Source of the DNA: Leptospira sp.
Lineage (GTDB): Bacteria > Spirochaetota > Leptospiria > Leptospirales > Leptospiraceae
Direction: 5' to 3'
Assembly (NCBI GenBank): GCA_027531445.1
Contig: JAPZRK010000046.1
Span: 1-64,000, forward strand
Length of the DNA stretch: 64,000 nt
Shown here: piece after piece, positions 60,678 through 64,000 of the stretch
Layout: every line of letters starts with the position of its first letter
Numbering within the stretch: position 1 is the stretch's first letter
Made by a program: the position numbers and the translations under genes
The notes under the pieces: model-generated
Databases searched by the model: none
Told to the model about the DNA's origin: nothing
What the model saw: the letters and a program-made list of their open reading frames with translations, nothing else

Positions 60678-62783
60678 TTAATAAATTTGTCCAGAAAACT
60701 TTGATAAAAATGTCAATGCATCTTCTTGTGAAAGTGGTCTCGAAATTAAATATCCTTGGATCATATCGCATTCGTAATCTTTTAAGAGGTTGAGTTGGGA
60801 TAGTTCTTCTACGCCTTCTGCAACAACTTTTAATCCTAGGTCATGTGACATTTGAATGATTGAAACAAGTAGAGATGCTTGTTTTGATCCTGGATGAGCA
60901 TTATTTAAAAACGATTTATCGATTTTCAGAATGGATAAAGGCAATTTTTCTAAATAAGCCAGGGAGGAGTAACCAGTTCCAAAGTCATCTAACGCAATAT
61001 TTACGCCGATTTCCTTAAGGTTTTCTAGTATTGGTACAGTATCGTCCATATTTTTCATCGCAAGACTTTCGGTAATTTCAACCTGCAGAGATTTATATGC
61101 TATCCCAAGTCTTTCTTGAGCATCCACAATCCAATGAAAAATATTCTGTTGAAGAAAGACTTGTGGAGATAGATTGACCGCCACTCCAATCTGCTTTCCT
61201 AATCTATTTTCCGCTGACTTTATAAATAAACATGATTCTTCTAAAACAAATTTTGTGAGAGGAAGTATCAGGCCAGAGTTTTCTGCCATAGGAATAAAAT
61301 CCACAGGTGAAACCATCCCTTTCTTTGGATGGCGCCACCTAACTAATGCTTCCCAGTGTCCAATCTCCTGGGTTTCTAAATCGAGTATTGGTTGGTAAAA
61401 TACACTGAACTCTTTTTTTAATAATCCGGCACGAAGGTCATTTTGAATTTCCAGTTGATAGTGGATTTTTTCTTTCATACTATCTGAAAAAATGGAGATG
61501 GTGCCTACCTTATATTCCTTTGTGTGAAACATGGCGATTTCTGCATTCTTTAGGATTTCTTCTGCTTCTTTTCCACCCATTCCGAAACCAGCAATACCAA
61601 ACGAAGCTGTAAGGTAAATTTCATAGCCATCGTATGGAATGATTTCCTTTAAGTTTTCTTGGAGCCTTTCCACGTAATTCAGTGCCTCTTCCATGGAAAG
61701 AAAATCATACAAAAGAACCGCGAATGTATCTGCCGTAAGACGTGTTGTGACTGCATTCAGTCCTGAAAATCGAGTAATACGTTCTGCAAAAATTCTGAGT
61801 ATATCATCACCTGCTTCATTTCCAAGCGAGTGATTGATTCGTTTGAAATTATCAACGTTTGCCGAAACTACGATTGGGTAACCGCTATTCGAGGTATTGT
61901 ATTCAAATATTCTTTGTTCGATTCTCGCGAGAAATAGAGATCGATTTGGGAGACCTGTCAGATTGTCATAAAATGCATCATGAGTTAACTGATCTTCTGC
62001 TAGTGTTCGATTGGTAATATCATGGTGGATTGCAATGTACTGAAAGATAGAACCATCGTCCGATTTAAAGGGAACAATCGTTGTTTCAACCCAAAAGGAA
62101 TTACCATCTTTTTTTGTGTTTTGAATCTCACCTTTCCAGACCTCCCCTTTGCTGATTAATTCCCAAATTTGACGCCAATCTTCCTTTGTTTTGTTTTGAC
62201 ATTTTAGAATTCGGTGAGATTGGCCTATTAATTCTGAATCTGAAAATCCTGATATTTCCACAAACTTTTCATTTACATAATTAATTACACCACTAGCGTC
62301 CGTTATAGATACAATATTAGCTTGGTCGACCGCGAAATTTTGGAATTGTATTTCTTTAAGAGATTTCTCTAAGTATGATTGCGTGATATCTTTCTCTTTC
62401 CTGAAGACCAATTCTCTTCGTTCACGTTCCAAGACATGCGTTAGGCGAAAAAGGGTTGTTGAATCGATTATATCTGCAGCACCCGCATGCATCAAGGAAA
62501 GGGATTCGGCATAATCATCCGGATGGGAAATCAATATAAATGGTATATCTAGGGACTTTTTATGTAAATCTTCTAATAGTTCCTTTGCCGTTGATTCAGA
62601 ACTCCATCGAAAAGAAACAAGGATAGCATCCCAATCCTCTTCCTGGATTCTTGAGTCCCATTCCCTTTTTTCCATGATGACTTGGTAAAGAGGAGAAAAA
62701 CCTTGGGATTTAATTTCTCGAATGATTCCAAAAACTTCTTCTTGGTTGGAAGCGACAATTAGGATACAAAGTGGACTGCCCAT
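60678..62783 (-). CDS. PAS-GGDEF-EAL protein with degenerate receiver
   Basis: A 701-residue cyclic-di-GMP protein. Residues 5-120 form a receiver-like domain where the phosphosite is Ser57 (DAILVSFR), so it cannot be phosphorylated normally. A PAS domain (about 150-260) follows, then GGDEF (about 275-435), whose signature reads TADTF (351-353 area) instead of GGDEF. The EAL domain (445-690) is intact: EAL at 478-480, Asn537, Glu569, Asp599/600, Lys620. It should break down c-di-GMP and not make it. No membrane segment. Confidence 0.9.
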   Translation of the reverse strand: MGSPLCILIVASNQEEVFGIIREIKSQGFSPLYQVIMEKREWDSRIQEEDWDAILVSFRWSSESTAKELLEDLHKKSLDIPFILISHPDDYAESLSLMHAGAADIIDSTTLFRLTHVLERERRELVFRKEKDITQSYLEKSLKEIQFQNFAVDQANIVSITDASGVINYVNEKFVEISGFSDSELIGQSHRILKCQNKTKEDWRQIWELISKGEVWKGEIQNTKKDGNSFWVETTIVPFKSDDGSIFQYIAIHHDITNRTLAEDQLTHDAFYDNLTGLPNRSLFLARIEQRIFEYNTSNSGYPIVVSANVDNFKRINHSLGNEAGDDILRIFAERITRFSGLNAVTTRLTADTFAVLLYDFLSMEEALNYVERLQENLKEIIPYDGYEIYLTASFGIAGFGMGGKEAEEILKNAEIAMFHTKEYKVGTISIFSDSMKEKIHYQLEIQNDLRAGLLKKEFSVFYQPILDLETQEIGHWEALVRWRHPKKGMVSPVDFIPMAENSGLILPLTKFVLEESCLFIKSAENRLGKQIGVAVNLSPQVFLQQNIFHWIVDAQERLGIAYKSLQVEITESLAMKNMDDTVPILENLKEIGVNIALDDFGTGYSSLAYLEKLPLSILKIDKSFLNNAHPGSKQASLLVSIIQMSHDLGLKVVAEGVEELSQLNLLKDYECDMIQGYLISRPLSQEDALTFLSKFSGQIY

Positions 62784-62875
62784 AGGTCATTAACTAGGTT
62801 AATCGCTTTCTCCTGGATGACAATCAAAGGATTAGATTTTTTCGTTTATTTTTGTAAAGCATTTCGTCTACTAGC

Positions 62876-63061
62876 TTGACCGTGCATCCAAAACTTTTTG
62901 AAACAACTTACATCAAACGGGATTTCATTGAAAACGAGTTAAAGAAAATGCTCCTTGAAATTGGAGACCTTGACTACAAAGCTCTTACCGATTATGATAA
63001 AGGTGGCTTTGATGGATACAATCAGGCAGTTACCGAGATTCTTAAAAAGTTAAGCCACTAG
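62876..63061 (+). CDS. Small acidic-basic protein, unknown
   Basis: A 61-residue protein with a single long amphipathic stretch (DFIENELKKMLLEIGDL) and an aromatic end. The start is TTG at 62876 or GTG at 62882; neither has a clear ribosome site. It is divergent from the EAL gene and 108 nt upstream of the STAS gene. No family recognised. Confidence 0.45.
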   Translation: MTVHPKLFETTYIKRDFIENELKKMLLEIGDLDYKALTDYDKGGFDGYNQAVTEILKKLSH

Positions 63062-63169
63062 GGAATGAACTAGGAATTTCTCGGGCAAACTTGGTTTTTC
63101 AATTCAATACAAAAAGTCTTTACAAATTTAAGCAAAATCTAGAAGCTATGTTAGCCAGTAGGAAGTTCA

Positions 63170-63493
63170 ATGAATTTCACAACAAAACAAGTCAAAAATC
63201 ACTCCGTAGTCACCCTAGAAGGGTCTTTAGATATCTATTCTGCTCCAGCTCTCAAAAAAGAACTTCATAAAATCATCGATGATGGGGCTGAATCCGTCGC
63301 CATCGACATGGTAAACATCAAACTTCTTGACTCGTCGGGTATCGCCCTGCTCGCGAATCTCCAAAAGAAGTTAAAGTCAGAGGAAGGTACATTTTTCCTT
63401 TTGAATGTTAGCCAAGATGTGATGGTGATCTTAAAACTTTCCAGCCTTGACAAATTTTTTACAATTCTTGGTGGTGAAGGCGAACTTCCTTAA
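63170..63493 (+). CDS. STAS-domain anti-sigma factor antagonist
   Basis: A 107-residue STAS protein. The signature VAIDMVNIKLLDSSGIALLANL keeps the phosphorylatable Ser in DSSG. Strand TTKQVKNHSVVTLEGSLDIYSAP is typical. TAGGAAG lies before the ATG. Expected to switch a partner by phosphorylation, with a kinase not in this window. The stop is 11 nt from the convergent Glu-rich gene. Confidence 0.92.
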   Translation: MNFTTKQVKNHSVVTLEGSLDIYSAPALKKELHKIIDDGAESVAIDMVNIKLLDSSGIALLANLQKKLKSEEGTFFLLNVSQDVMVILKLSSLDKFFTILGGEGELP

Positions 63494-63504
63494 TCCTAAC
63501 AGGT

Positions 63505-64000
63505 TTATTGGACTCTGATCTCCTTGAGGTTGGAGTCTCTTATCTCTTCTTTTCCTTCCTTTGAAAGCCAGATTCCTTCTTCATTTCGCTTTAAGACATC
63601 GCCTTCTTGTTTTTCGCCGTCACCTGACTCAATTATCATTCGTTTGTTCTTTGAGGTTCCACTTGTTTTGATGACGGATATCATTTCTAATGGAACGGAC
63701 AATGTAAAGGCCCCTAGATTCAAATTTGCCAAAGCGCCATCTGTCGTTAAACTATCGCATACAACTGTTCTGCCATCATTCATTCTAACTTGAAGCTTTA
63801 CTGCGATCGGTTTGATCGGTTTTTTAATTGGAATGATTTGAGGTTTGATTTCTTCTATCTTATTTTCCTCAACTTTTGAGTCTGCAACGGCTTCCTCTTT
63901 CACGAGTGGAATTTTTTCTTCTTCTACTACCGTCATCATTTTTTGTGTTTCGATTTTGGATTCGACCAATGATTCTTTTAAACTATCTTTAATTTCCTCA
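63505..64000 (-). CDS. Glu/Lys-rich protein, partial
   Basis: The last 165 or so residues of a gene that runs off the window's right edge; the frame is open to the end. A Glu/Lys/Val-rich low-complexity part (EEEKIPLVKEEAV) is followed by a compact C-terminal domain, beginning PIAVKLQVRMNDGRTVV, which looks like a beta-strand domain with repeated Asp/Gly turns. The frame also holds a TTG at 63969, but the Glu-rich part continues upstream of it. No family recognised. Confidence 0.6.
   Translation of the reverse strand, partial: EEIKDSLKESLVESKIETQKMMTVVEEEKIPLVKEEAVADSKVEENKIEEIKPQIIPIKKPIKPIAVKLQVRMNDGRTVVCDSLTTDGALANLNLGAFTLSVPLEMISVIKTSGTSKNKRMIIESGDGEKQEGDVLKRNEEGIWLSKEGKEEIRDSNLKEIRVQ

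Overview
The window reads as a stretch of spirochaete chromosome, most likely from the genus Leptospira. The DNA is AT-rich. It carries a one-operon type II secretion system, a B12-dependent class II ribonucleotide reductase, a type-B succinate dehydrogenase, many short-signal lipoproteins, and gene neighbourhoods typical of that group. The species cannot be fixed from the sequence alone. Genes are tightly packed, often with overlapping ends. I see no insertion sequence, prophage, CRISPR array or clear island, and no gene-free stretch longer than 300 bases.

Layout. 1-9931: type II secretion operon (secretin end, then gspE-F-G-H-I-J-K-L-M-N), closed by a bidirectional terminator shared with nrdJ, which runs the other way (10016-13666). 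13838-14733: tRNA-Asn with its promoter, then a YkuD-type protein. 14979-16477 (minus): a two-membrane-segment protein, an SPFH/band-7 lipoprotein and another lipoprotein. 16626-20000: sdhC-sdhA-sdhB. 20085-23825 (minus): lepA, a PLP-fold protein and a family 2 glycosyltransferase. 23885-31210: eno, an FtsB/DivIC-like protein, clpP, an alpha/beta hydrolase, tldD, tldE, a DUF4416-like protein and a lipoprotein. 31243-32356 (minus): a STAS protein and a CTP-dependent lipid kinase-like membrane protein. 32431-39429: a coiled-coil protein, a parvulin-like lipoprotein, a tandem-HTH regulator, an NSS transporter with an apparent 38-residue partner, a DinG-type helicase and an LPP20-like secreted protein. 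39392-41544 (minus): a TPR protein and asnS. 41599-46732: folD, an esterase-like protein, cysS, a SpoU methyltransferase and a lipase-like lipoprotein. 46733-55366 (minus): a six-gene unit of lptD, sugar transferase, gatC, gatA, hisF and an SSS symporter. 55569-64000: signalling genes (REC-kinase hybrid, PAS-GGDEF-EAL, STAS), a UvrD helicase, a MORN lipoprotein, an M48 protease and small unknowns.

How the genes fit together. The first 10 kb builds most of an outer-membrane secretion machine; GspC and the prepilin peptidase are not in view. LptD and the polyprenyl-phosphate sugar transferase serve the outer-membrane glycolipid surface. asnS and tRNA-Asn(GUU) give a direct route to Asn-tRNA, so the GatC/GatA pair probably serves Gln-tRNA, with GatB encoded elsewhere. 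Several signalling proteins have lost a canonical residue: the REC and GGDEF sites of the EAL protein, the ATP-binding boxes of the REC-kinase hybrid, and the phosphosite of one STAS protein.

I found no clear multi-gene system that is wholly new. The points most worth a second look are the small NSS partner, the SPFH lipoprotein operon, the tandem-HTH regulator with a 10-bp repeat at its promoter, the esterase-like protein lacking its histidine, and the helicase lacking one iron-sulfur cysteine.
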